Below the pieces are notes generated by a model, which saw nothing but the letters and a program-made list of their open reading frames with translations, was not told the DNA's origin and ran no database searches. DNA of 64,000 nt. Origin: Phocoena phocoena (lineage: Eukaryota > Chordata > Mammalia > Artiodactyla > Phocoenidae). Positions 1-11,900 of this stretch are shown here, in pieces (positions within the stretch are counted from its first letter, which is position 1; each line of letters begins with the position of its first letter). A program made the translations under genes and the position numbers. Location of the stretch: the NCBI RefSeq assembly GCF_963924675.1, contig NC_089225.1, positions 108,452,313 to 108,516,312 of the forward strand, written 5' to 3'.

Positions 1-414
1 GAGGGTGAAGCTAGGGTTATAGACAGCAGGATTGGATGAAAATCTTTTTAAAAGAGTTACACCCACCAGATCCCTGTCCATGCCACACAGCTGGTGGCTA
101 CCCCTCACACATTAGGCAGAAGACCTGAGGTTTATTCTCTGGAGGAGGTAAGGAAGTGGGAGACACCAGCGTTAACTTCTGAACGCTGCAACGCCAGCCT
201 TCACCCCTGCCCAGCTCGGGGTGCTGCCAGCCAGGCCCACACCCTGCAGGCAGGCAGTTGGAAGATTCTTCCTGGACCACATGACCAGCCCAGGAACAAA
301 AATCTAAAGACACTGCCATGAAGAGGTTCCCCACAAGTCAACCCATGAGACCACCCAGTGGAGAAACCTTGCTGGACAATCCCCCAGTGGCACTGTTGGG
401 ATCCACAGCTAAGG

Positions 415-1020
415 ACCACCAGACATTGGAGAGAAGCCTGGAATAGGAAACAATGAGACTCAAGGCAGAAGTAAGGAAAAAAGACAAAAAACTTGCAGGA
501 AACAAATTATGACAGTTAAAAGAAATTGGACCAGGAAACAAGAACAGAATGCTATTAAAGGAACACTCCGAGAACAAAATAAAAATGAAGAAAAAGGAGA
601 AGGAAGGGAACAGGAGATTAGTAAGGAAAAATAAAAACATTATAGCAGAATCTTTTTTCAGAAATTTAAAAAATAAAAACTCAAAGGAGGGGTGGAAAGA
701 TAAAGTCGAGGAAAGCTCCCAGAAGGTAGAACAAAAGGACAAAGTGAGGAGACATAGGAGAGAAGCGATTTTTGAAAATTAGAAGACCAGTCCAGGAGGT
801 CCAATACCAATATAATGAGAGTCAGTAAGAGAAGACCGGGAAACAGTGAGAAAAACATTAAAGAAACAATTCAAGAGAAGTTCTCAGGACTGAACAGTTT
901 CCAGACTGAAAATGGCCCACCGAGTGTCCAGCACATTCTGAGACACATGCAACCTTGGAAAGTCTCATAACACTGGATTCTAAGCAAAGATCCTAAAATC
1001 TTCAAAGCAAAAGATAGATT
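415..1020 (+). mobile_element. HAL1 (half-L1) fragment, 5' part
   Basis: The stretch is A-rich and resembles the HAL1 ORF1 region. Recognisable segments include those around 781-815 (agaccagtccaggaggtcca) and 915-945 (gcccaccgagtgtccagcac). It is decayed, with stops in all frames. Family assignment is from memory. Confidence 0.6.
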
Positions 1021-1565
1021 ATAGCCTGGGTCAGGGGTCCCCAAGACCATGTCCAGGTACAGTGAGCGATTCTCCAGGAAGACTCCCAGGACTCAGTGTA
1101 GAGTCACATAGCTGTGGTTTATTACAGTGAAAGGACATAGCACAGTCAGCGAAGGGAAAATGTGCCTGGGGTGAAGTCTAGGAGAGACCAGGCACAAGCT
1201 TCCAGAAGTCCTTTCCCCGTGGGGGTCGCGCGGGACGTGCTTAATTCCTCCCTTGATGAGTTGTGACAACACGTGTGAGACGTCATCTACCAGGGATGCT
1301 TGTTAGAGACTCAGAATCCCGGCATTTTACTGGAGGCTGGTCATGTAGGCACCTTCTGCCTGGTACACACCCAGACTCCCAGAAGGAAAACAAATATTCA
1401 GTGGAAACCACACTGTTGGTACAAACATCACAGGCACAGTGAGTTGCTCTTAGTTCTGGGGATGCTGGGAACCCTCCCCAAATCCAAGGTCCTAGATGCC
1501 AACCAAGGGCCACCTTCAAGCCGACTTTCCAAGGATAGCGGTCAGGCTTGCCATGTGAACTCTTC
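1021..1565 (-). mobile_element. LTR-like insert within HAL1, probably an old solitary ERV LTR
   Basis: About 540 bases interrupt the HAL1 homology. Read on the minus strand, the left edge resembles the 3' part of an old ERV LTR, with a polyadenylation-like stretch near 1115-1125 and a final segment resembling known LTR ends. No coding region accompanies it. Family and exact edges are uncertain, and I found no clean target-site duplication. Confidence 0.4.
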
Positions 1566-2560
1566 TGCCTACAGATGGATCAGAATGATGTTTTTTTTCT
1601 CAGCAGCAATGCTGCAAACTAGAAAAGATGGAGCAAGGTCTCCAGAGTCCTGAGGAGAATTATTCCTAACTTAGAGTTGTGTCAGTGAAGTGTGAGGGTA
1701 GAGTTTTCAGACATGCAAAGCTTCCAAAAATGTATCACCCCATCCCTTCTTTCTTGGAAAGCTACTAGAGATGTTGCTCTACCAAAATGAAGGCATAAAC
1801 TGAGGAAGAGGACGACATGGGACCCAATACGAGAGAGACAGAGGTGAATGGATTTCCCAGATGATGGAGAAGGAAGGCCCTAAAGTAACGGCTCTGCATC
1901 AGGCCTAGAGGTCACCAGTCTGGAGAAGAGAAGGCCCAGAGGCTCTGAGAGAGGCTCCCTCAGGATGATGAAACTGATGAAAGTGATTGACCACACGGAA
2001 AAGAGAGTTACAAACAGAGAGAGTTAGGACCACTGGAAAAAATACGGCAATTATTAACTCCAGGAAAAACAGAAAGTTGTGTAGGAAAAAGAAAGCAGTC
2101 AGGGCTTGTCTGTCAAGAGCATTCCCATAATAACAAACACTGAATGCTTATCTGGCCAAAATGATGATATAATTATTAGAAGGATGATGGAGGGAATGAA
2201 ATTATACATTGGCAGGGGGAGGGGAATGGTGAGGTGGGGGAACAGGTTGTAAATGTGAAAGAGCTAAACCTTCATCTTCTATAGTGGGAAGTCAATATAT
2301 AATAGGAAGTACCTAAGACTGAAACACCAGGAAGTAGCGATATAAGCATCGTATTTAGAGTCATGAAGTAAAACTCCAAAAGAATCCACTAAAAGAATTG
2401 ATAGTGGTTGCCTCTAGGGAGCTGGACATTGGAGGGAGGTGGGGTTGGGGAGTGCAATTGTTCGTAAAAATCTTGTAGAACAATTTGAGTCTTTTAGTCG
2501 TTGATAGAAGTAAAAATATTTAATTTTTCATTTAGATATAAATTCAAAAGCACAAGAGGG
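1566..2560 (+). mobile_element. HAL1 fragment, 3' part
   Basis: HAL1 homology resumes after the insert, at atcagaatga and cagcagcaatgctgcaaact. It continues through segments around 1690-1720 and 1800-1860 that match remembered HAL1 consensus. The 3' end fades into A/T-rich sequence near 2520-2560. Confidence 0.6.
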
Positions 2561-2640
2561 AAGGGGGGAAGAGAAAGGAAGGAAAAGAGATAGGGAGGAG
2601 GAGAGAGAGAGAAGGAAGGGAGAGAGGGAGGGAGCTGAAA
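2556..2640 (+). repeat. GA-rich low-complexity tract
   Basis: The tract is almost all purine, of irregular gggaagg / gagagaga type, about 240 bases upstream of the first exon in the window. It can form H-DNA in principle. Confidence 0.8.
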
Positions 2641-2879
2641 AGATGGACAGTCACACTGTCTCTGCTCCGGCCAGGCCACCCTTCCTGTTCCAGGCACCAC
2701 CCTTCCCAGCCATGAGCTTCTCCCTGTAAGAGGAGCAAGGATCTGGGAGACCAGACACAGATCTGGGGCTCAGCCTGGACTCGGAAAAGTCAGGATTTCA
2801 AGTGCCAGAGTGTAGTGGAGGCTCTGCATATTGGGTGATGATGAGAAAGATGAACTTTCTTCCCTCTTCAGTCCTGCAG

Positions 2880-2978
2880 CTCATCAAATCTCAGAAGTTT
2901 CTGAACAAGTTGGTGATTTTGGTGGAAACAGAGAAGGAGAAGACTCTGCGGAAGGAGTATGTTTTTGCTGACTCCAAA
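2880..2978 (+). CDS. INPP5D: INPP5D exon: linker before the catalytic domain
   Basis: This exon is 99 bases, phase 0 to phase 0, residues 1-33 of the window protein, beginning LIKSQKF and ending FADSK. It follows a CAG acceptor and is followed by a GTAAGT donor. It lies before the phosphatase domain. The preceding exon is upstream of the window: I see no splice-flanked SHIP1-like ORF between 1 and 2879. Confidence 0.95.
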
Positions 2979-5900
2979 GTAAGTGACAACAAACCACTAA
3001 GATGGGCCAAGAGGGGAGTGAGGGATGCACAATTTCTGAGGCTTGCTGTGTGCCTGGAAGTTGGTACCATGGGCTCACTCAGCTCTCACAACCCATTTCC
3101 CACCTGGGAAAGCCAAGCGCAGGAAGCTGAGGGGGTGCGTTCCAGGCCAACTGGGATTCAAGCATCACAGCTCCATCCTCTCCCTTTGCTACCACGCCTG
3201 CCCCTGAGAGAGTGCGTCCTTTATCATCCACGTCTTACTAGCCCTGAGCCCCACTGAGGGGCTTTGAACTTCCCCGGCATGCACCCGGAGGCCCTCAGGG
3301 GCACCCCAGATTTAAATCTGAGTCTCAACCAGCGCTCCCTCCATTTCTACACTTTGCCCCACTCTGCAGAAGTGAGAGTCCCTGCCAGGCCTGGCTGCTG
3401 GAATAAGAGGTGTGTGGGCAGATGGAGAAACTTGGGAGCTGGGCGTTGTGGTGGGCCTCTGTACAGACGGTGTCTCTGTGACCTTATCCCTCACTTCAGA
3501 CATGCCAACAAGGGGCTGAAACCCACCCTTGCGGCCCTGCTGTTTATCCTGCAGTGTACGGCTCGGATGAGGCAGGGCACAGAGAGCTCCCAGCACGTGA
3601 GGTGTTGGCTGGCTGTGTCGGCACCATGGCAGAGGGACAGGGCTTCTATCATAGGCTCACAGGGACAGCCCCATCGAGTGCCGGGACCCAGCTCTTTCTA
3701 CCTGTGTGGCAGGGGTGGGCTGCTGGGAGGCCAATGGGGGGTCCAGGGGTGCCCAGAACTGGCTGAGAGGGTGAAAAGGACTGGGAGGAATGATAGAGAA
3801 GGAACTGGGAAAAACAAGGAAGTGGGGGCCAGACAGGTGGGGGGAGGCAGAAACCTGGCTGGGCATCGTGCTGGGCACGTGGGCAGAGGTCCAAAACCCA
3901 GTTCTGCTCATTGCCGCAAGCTCAGAAGGATGAGGCGCTGAATATGGAGCCATTTGTAACTAAAAGCAGGTTTCCATAAAGACAGCCATCACAGTTCTTC
4001 GTGAGCTGCTTTCTTCGAGGGAACTTGGATTTGCCATTAGATTGAATCATGTGACGTTGCCATCTACGTAGGTCTGAGACAGTCAAATGTTGGTAATTTC
4101 CTATGGTACAGCCTAAAACCTGGGGGCATGCTTGTTTGGTCACCCTGCCCTATTGAACTGTAAGCTACGAGAGGGCCACGTCTACTTTGTGCCCTACTGT
4201 GTACCCAGGACAACTAAATGAAGGCTGTTAAGAAAGCTACGGCAGCCTTTGTGTGTTCTTTCCTTTTTAATTAGATTCTTTGATTTAAATTTTCTTTCAT
4301 TACATAAGTAATCTAATTCTCATTAGTGAAAAAGTATACAGATAAACAAAAAGTTTAAAATAGAAACAGCCCTATACCACTGGTAATCCTTGGACTCTAT
4401 CTTTCAGGATGGTTTTTGTTTGTGTTTTTTTAATACAAATACAGTGGTGCTGTTCATAGTGTTTTGTCAACTGGTTTCTCATACTAAACAAGGTATCTTG
4501 ACCGTCTGCCCTTGTTGATGAAGTACTTCTGTCCCCCAATTTTTAAAACCTGTGGTCTTCTAGCATATGGATGACCCATAATACAGTTAGTAATTCATCT
4601 CCTAAGACTGGACACGAAGGTTTCTAATATTTTCTGCTACAGTCCCCACGATGTAGTCGGGTCTTCGAACAGTCCCTGATTTAGTCAGGTCCTTGCAGTG
4701 GAAGGGCTGGGTCTGAGAGAAGCCGCTCTCTTAAGACCTCGGACACATATTTCCAGATGGCTCTCCTGGAAGTCCACACTGACCTGCGCTCCCCTCAGTT
4801 TTCTCAAAGCTGACCAGTCCTTTGAAAGTATCATGTGCGGGGAGGCAGAGGCCTGTCTGAGTCTGTCTGCCCTTCAATCCTTAGAAGAGAGAAGGCTTCT
4901 GCCAGCTCCTCCAACAGATGAAGAACAAGCACTCAGAGCAGCCGGAGCCCGACATGATCACCATCTTCATCGGCACCTGGAACATGGGTGGGTCCACATG
5001 CCACCCCGCCTCCAGGCACCTCCCCTGGGGTTCTGCTTTGCCGCCTCAAGCATCCTTGCCTGTCTCCCCCCCACCCCCAGTCCCGAGACCTGGGTACCCA
5101 TCCTGAGACAAGGGGTGAGGGAAACAAGCCCTGGGATTCTCATACCCCAAGTGCAGCTGAAATGGGTTACGTTGCTTGTCGAAACTGGAAAGTCTGAATA
5201 TATGGGTGAAGAGGCTCTTGGGCACCTGCCAGCCCGGGGCAGCTTGCCAAGGGGCTTCAGTCCTGGAAGGAAGAACTCCCTTTTTGATTTGGGATGCCAG
5301 GTTTATTGAGCAAGAAAGAGAAAGAGAGATGATGCCTAGTTGAATTTGAATTTCCTATAAACAACAAATTATCTTTTAGTATAGGTGTTTAGCTAGAAAT
5401 AAATACATACATACTAAATATATATTATGCTAAATATATATACTATATATATTTACATACTAATATATACTAAGTATATATCATATACTAAATATATAAA
5501 TATATTACACTGAATATAAATTATGCTAGATAATTATTTAGTATAACTCTTTGGCTAGAGGTAAGTGCAAATATGCACCAAATATGCATTGTACTAAATA
5601 TACACAGTATATACTTAGATGCTAATACAAATTTTTATGCTAATATGAATTACACTAAATAATTATTTAGTGTAAATATTCAGCTAGAAATTTTAAAAAT
5701 TTAAGTAGATACAGAATGTCTAGTTAATTTAAATTTTAGACAAACAGTTATTGCATGGGACATACTTATTCTAAAAATTATCCATTGTTTATCTGAAATT
5801 TGAATTTGACTGGGCCTCTGTCTCGCCTACTTTTGTCTGGAGCAGAGTCAGGACCACCTCCCAATGCAGCACAGTGTCACCCAGCAGCTCCCCGGGAGGA

Positions 5901-8900
5901 AGAGGCTGAGCAGGAGCCCTTCGTGGAGGGGGAGGGGGACAGTCCGAAATAGAAACGCAACATGGGACTCCTGGCCTGTCGCTTGGTGGAGGATGGGCTG
6001 GCGTTCCAGGAGGGAAGTCAGGAGAGCTGCCCACCCCGATTCCACCAGACCCAGTCTCCCCAGACCTTCACGCCCAGAGATTCCAGGGGCCACGGCAGCG
6101 CTGAAGTAGAACCCTTGCCCAGTTCCTGTATCCTTCTCTCCCCACCAGTGTTTCTTACTGGCCGCCTCATTTCCTCAGCTCTCACGCTTGGGGGTTCATG
6201 CACGTGGGCACCGGCCCCTTCCCGTTTTTCCCTCTGCGAGCCTGGACGTCTTAGATTTGGCTGGGCACGGTCCAGGCCGTCCAGGTGCACAACTGCAGGG
6301 GGTGCCCTTCACACGGCGTGGAAGGAGCTGGCCAGGGCCCTGCCTCACCAGGGCAGCATGCGAGGGTCTCCCCGAGCAGAGACCACCAGGCCTCAGGGTT
6401 TGTGCTCCCATCCTGAGCCACAGTGGGAGCAGAGCTCGGCGGCAGTCAGGTCCCTCCAGTTCTTGGCTTCTTGGCACTTGCGAACCAAGAAAGTTATCTC
6501 TTTGAGAAAAAAGTTTACTCAACCTCCAAGGGCATTTTGAGGGAAATAAATCTTTATCATCATTTCTTTATTGAGCTGTTTCAGCTCAGCTTTTGAAATC
6601 GCACTAGGTGGGCCTCCATGCTCTTCCATTTCTCTGGCTAACTCCCACACATCTCTTGGTTTTCGGCTGAGATCTCTCTTGTGCAATGAAGGCACTGTTG
6701 TCTCCTAACCGTGGGTTAGAAGCCTCCATGCTAAACTTGCCAGCCTACAGCGTTCTCTCACCACCAATGGAATGTAAACTCGAGGCCCGTGTCTCAGTTA
6801 TCACTAAAGCCCCAGAGACTAGGACAGTGTCTGACATCTTGTGCTACTAGTTCAAGTTACGGAATCTTCAGGTGTTTCTAGTTTTGGACCTTAACTTTAT
6901 CTTTACAAAGAAATGTAACTGAGGGGATTACCTGGCAGTCTAGTGGTTAGGACCCCACACCTTCACTGCTGAGGGCCCGGGTTCAATCCCTGGTCAGGGA
7001 ACTAAGATCCCGCAAGCAGTGCAGCGCAACCAAAAAAAAAAAAAAAAGGCGTTGCTTTAAAACGTCAGTATTTAAAGAAAAAGAAAAGTAACTGAGTTCT
7101 CACCCTCCCTTACATCCTGGGGGATGATAGTACCTAGTTCTTTAAGGTCTATTTCGTTGGGGGAACTGCATGGTTTCCAGTGACTATGTGAACCTCTCCC
7201 ACCCCCCACGTCTGTTTTGAATTCTCCCGATGTACCTCTGACTCACTTGGTGTTGGGTTTTGCTGTTGAAGGTAACGCCCCCCCTCCCAAGAAGATCACG
7301 TCCTGGTTTCTCTCCAAGGGGCAGGGAAAGACGCGGGATGACTCTGCTGATTACATCCCCCATGACATTTACGTGATCGGCACCCAGGAGGACCCCCTGG
7401 GAGAGAAGGAGTGGCTGGAGATACTCAAACATTCCCTGCAAGAAATCACCAGCATGACTTTTAAAACAGTGAGCAGTGGCCACGGTCCTGGGTGGGACTC
7501 CGGGGCAGTGGGCTGGGCAAATCCAGGAGCATCTCAGAAGTAAGAATGTGCTCAGTGGTCCCCCCTGCCCACTTCCAGGGCCAGAGAGGGGCACCTGTAT
7601 CCAGAAACTAATGGGGTCTGTGAGCATTGCTCATCACTGGGGTCCTCCCTCTTCCCTGCCTGAGCTTGTAGGTCATCTTCATCGAAATCTCATCAGTGCC
7701 AGCTCTCATCTTCAAGACACTTTGTCTCATCTGTGAGGCATCCTTAGGAGTCCCCCAAAGTGTAGGGACTGCAGACAGGGCGCCCCACACCTGGGGTGAG
7801 GGATGGGTGTGAATCTCTTGCTCTGCGGTCAAGCACTGTGTCCTGGCCCAGGGTCACAGCCTTGTCCTCCCCGCCAGGTCGCCATCCACACCCTCTGGAA
7901 CATCCGCATAGCGGTGCTGGCCAAGCCAGAGCACGAGAACAGGATCAGCCACGTCTGCACCAACAACGTGAAGACGGGCATCGCCAACACGCTGGGTGAG
8001 CGGGGGGTGGGTGAGCAGGGGGCCGCATTCCACGTAAGCTCGCGCCTGCCGACGCTCGCGTGTCCGTCCCACCTGGGGTGGGCGGTCGTCCCGGCCTAAA
8101 CGTGCTCGGGGTCTACACCAGTGCCTCTGGGGGTCTGGCAGAACGTGGGTTCTGACTCAGTACATCTCAGCAGGAGCCCGACATTCTGTGTTTCCAACGA
8201 GCTCCCAGGTGGTGTCAGCACTGCTAGCGCACGGACCCTACCTTGAGTGTCAGGGACCGAGGACAGGGGTTGACAGACATGCTGTGAAGGGCCAGGTAGT
8301 AAGTATTTTAGGCTTTTCAGTCCACGTGCGACTCCTCAGCCCTGCTGCTGACACACGAGAGTAGCCGCAGACAGCAGGAACATGAATGAGTGCAGCCGTG
8401 TTCTAGAAAACTGTATTTACGAACAAGTCATGGGTTCAGTTTGGCCACAGACTGTAGGTTATGATCCCTGGTCTAGATCTAGACAGACTCAGGTTGGAGG
8501 TGGAAACGTTGTTATCAGCTGAGCCTGTGGGGACCAGTCACGGTGCTTCAGAGAACTGAAAACAGCAGAGGGCTGCACGCCTGTGAGTGTGAGTGTGTGT
8601 GTGTGAGAGAGAGTATGTGAGTCTGTGTGTGTCTGCGTGTATGTGTGTGTGTGTGAGTCTGTGTGTGTGTGTCTGTCAGTGTGTGTGTGTGTCTGTCAGT
8701 CTGTGTGTGTGAATCTGTCAGTCTGTGTGTGTGAATCTGTCAGTCTGTGTGTGTGTGTGAGTCTGTCAGTGTGTGCGTGTGTGAGTCTGTCGGTCTGTGT
8801 GTGTCAGTCTGTCAGTCTGTGTGTGATGGTGAGTGCGTGAGGGCAGGTGCACCCCCCCGGGGGCTGGGTGGAGCTGAGGGCGAGGCCAGCGGTTTCTGGT

Positions 8901-11900
8901 GGCTGGTATCAAGGACAGGACCGAGCCCCAGAGGTAAAGAGGAAATAGAATAACTGCTGCAGTTGAACGTGAAGAGCCCTGTCAGCCTTTCTGCTGACAG
9001 ACCGCAAGCTGCCCGCGTCCACGCCCACCCGCCCCCTTCCTTCCTGTGGCAGCGGCCCTGCTCTGGAGCCCACACCTTCTGCTGCCCAGGAACCTCCTCT
9101 AGTCCTCGATCCCCGGCTGCCTGGGCGGCCCGCCCCCTCCCACCAGCCCTTCCCCAGCCTGCAACGTGCCCCGACCGCCCGACACAAGGCCGGCCTCCCC
9201 CCGGCCGCCGCCCCAGCCCTGGTTCCCGGGACGGAGCCGAGTGTGCCCCCAGCCCCCCGGCACGGCGCTGGGCCTGGGCTCCTGACCACCGCACGTGGCG
9301 GCCTGCTCCCACGGACAGACGGGCGGCGGGACGCTTGCGGGAGTGAGTGGCGGCAAAGCGTGTGTGGTGGGGACTAGAGCAGATCCAAGTACTACCTGAG
9401 ACGGCGTCCAGGGGCCTCTGACAGCGGGGCATTGGGACCCAAGTCCGAGGGCAGAGGAAGGGTCCTCGTGGGAGGGGTGTTCCACACAGGGGGAACAGCG
9501 AAGCCAAGGCCCCGTGGTCCCTGGGCTCAGCTCTAGTGGGTGATGGGACAACGCCAGAGAGGGAGGCAGGAGTCCTGGGCAGTCGGAGGGCAGCTTGTGG
9601 GTGGAGGAGTTCCCCTGTACCAGTACCCCCCCTGCCTCCCCTCCCCTGTCTCCTGGGGCTGGTCTCCCCACTTACCTCCCCCAGAATGGCTCCCAGCCAT
9701 GGTCAGCACAGGGCAGGAGCTCAGTGAATGCTGGCTGACCGGCAGAAGATCTAAGACCTCTTGGAGAGCTAAGACCTTGTACCCTGTGCAAGGCCGTGTG
9801 CTAAATGCTTTCCGGCTATTACTTAATACAGGCGCCCTGTGTGGGCAGGGACTGTCATTAGCCCCATTCGCAGACAGGGCTCTGGAGGCTACAGTGATGT
9901 TCCCTAACCTGTCCGAGGCCCTGTGACAAGGAAGTGGTGGGCAGGGATTTAAACCCAGGCCGCACCACAGGGTGGGGAGAAAGCTGAGAGGAGGGGCCTC
10001 CTGGGGGCGAGGGGAGCAGGGCGGGGTGGGGGTCGGCGGAGTGCGGGGGGGCAGGAGGCCCAGCCTGACTCGGCTACTGGCTGGGCTGTGGCTCCCCTTG
10101 AGTCCCAAGGGGCAGAGCCGGGTGATCTCCAGGGCCCTTTTGCTATCCAGTCCAAGATAGAATGTCAGCCACCTGGGTGGTTTTAAATTTTGAGTACCAA
10201 ATTCAAAAAAGGAAAAGGAAACAAGGGAAGTCAATTTTAATAAAATATCTTATCAAACCTCATACGTTCAAAATATTACCATTTCAATAGGTATTCAATA
10301 TAAAAATTTATGAGATAATTTACAGTCTGTCTTCCTTACCGAGGCTTACAATTCCGATGTGTCTTTTACACTTTTACATCTCAGTCTGGACCTGTACATC
10401 TCAGGTGCTCAGTACGTACCGCTCACCGATGCTGTGATGGGCGGAGCAGGTTCCCAGACTTCGGCATGTGTCAGAACCACCTAGAGCAGGGTTGGCAGAC
10501 TTTTCCTCCAATAGGCCAGAGAGTAAATATTTCAAGCTTTGCAGGTCATGCAGTCTGTGTCATAATTACTGGACTCTATCTAGGGGCATAACTGTGTTCC
10601 AATAAGATGTTATTTATAGACTCTGAAATTTGAATTTCATACAATTTTAATGTGTCACAAAATATTCTTCTTTTGATTTTTTCCCCAACTGTTTAAAAAC
10701 ATAAAAACCATTCTCAGCTGGTGGTGGGTCAGTGTCTGCCTAACCCCTGTCCTAGAGAGGACTTGCTAGACATGGATTACTGGCTCCCACTTGTGAAGCT
10801 CTGATTCAGCAGGTCCAGGGCGGGGCCTGAGACGTGTGCTCCCAGCAAGTTCCCAGGTGGTGCTGATGCGTTCTGGGGAACATACTCTGAGGACCACTGG
10901 TCTCAGTGTGGGTTTTGGTCTCTCCAGGAAGCTGGAGTTAGCTGGTCACCACCCGCTGCCCCCCAGCCCTGGTCTCCTCTTTCTGAATCTCCTTCTCAAG
11001 CTTTCTGGTTCCTTTTAATGGTCCTGCTTGGGCATGTGGAGAAACTAACACCCCACCCCACCCCCACACTTAGAGGGAGATGCCAAGATGAGTTAACACC
11101 AGTAGCCTCCTCCCTCAGCCCTGCCGAGAACCCCAAGGTGCTGGCCGCTCATCCCATTTTCCTGTTGTCCTGGAGGAATCTCGCCCCCCAGTCCCTACCA
11201 CCTGTCCCATCTCCCGCCCCAGATGAAGCTGTTCTGCTCTCTTCCTTGGCCTCCACTTTCCCGCAGCGGCTCTCTCCCTCCTGACGAATGGCGTTGCTTC
11301 ACCTTGATTTCCCCCCACTTGGCAGCTTTCCCTGTTTGATGCTCTGACTTCTCCCTCCCCCTCCCTTTAGGGAACAAGGGAGCCGTGGGGGTATCGTTCA
11401 TGTTCAATGGAACCTCCTTGGGGTTTGTCAACAGCCACCTGACTTCCGGAAGCGAAAAGAAACTCAGGTAATGGAACTCATCCCCCAGGAGCAGGGATTG
11501 GGGTTATTTGCCCAGACAGACCTCAAACTCTAAACACCAGAAGGACGGCTCAGCCCTCGGCTGGGACCCTGTCCGGTCGGCCTCTAAGGGCTTTTCCCGT
11601 GTTCTCATCAAAGGCAAGTGCAGCTACATCCACGTGTGGCTGAATCTTGCCTAAAGGACGGAACAGACATTTCCTCGTGTCACTAACCCAGCAGACACCT
11701 AAACACCACTCCATTTCTCAAGGGAAAACCTCATCTGGGGCGCCCTTACAGATGGGCATTTTGCCTGTTGGTGGCCCAGCCGTGCAGACGGCCATCTAGA
11801 AGACTGATGATTCCGAGTCCCTGCGGAGCGGATGCTCCCGGGGCCCCGCCCTGCGTTCCCAGTTCAGCCCAGGGGCTGCATAAGCGTGGTTTGCTGCCAC

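Larger units (their letters stand above)
1..2879 (+). other. INPP5D: INPP5D intron, 3' part (window start)
   Basis: This is non-coding intron sequence. Bases 1-415 show nothing I recognise. From 415 to about 2560 there is a split HAL1 copy with an LTR-like insert, followed by a GA-rich low-complexity tract at 2556-2640. Confidence 0.8.
4988..7271 (+). other. INPP5D: INPP5D intron
   Basis: The intron contains an AT-rich island at 5385-5710, unique GC-rich sequence at 5800-6540, an L2-like remnant near 6760-6845 and a CHR SINE at 6924. Confidence 0.75.
7996..11370 (+). other. INPP5D: INPP5D intron with TG tract and CpG-rich block
   Basis: The intron contains MER5-like and unnamed MER-type fragments (about 8110-8470), a TG-rich tract (8583-8830), a CpG-rich block (about 8995-9360), a MIR (9775-9960) and a nested MER5-like element (about 10440-10905). 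Confidence 0.75.

Noticed and set aside
8812..9671. Long minus-strand open frames (up to 231 codons) over the CpG-rich intron block
   Set aside because: GC-rich sequence has few stop codons. The frames overlap each other, are of low complexity and show no splice or domain support.
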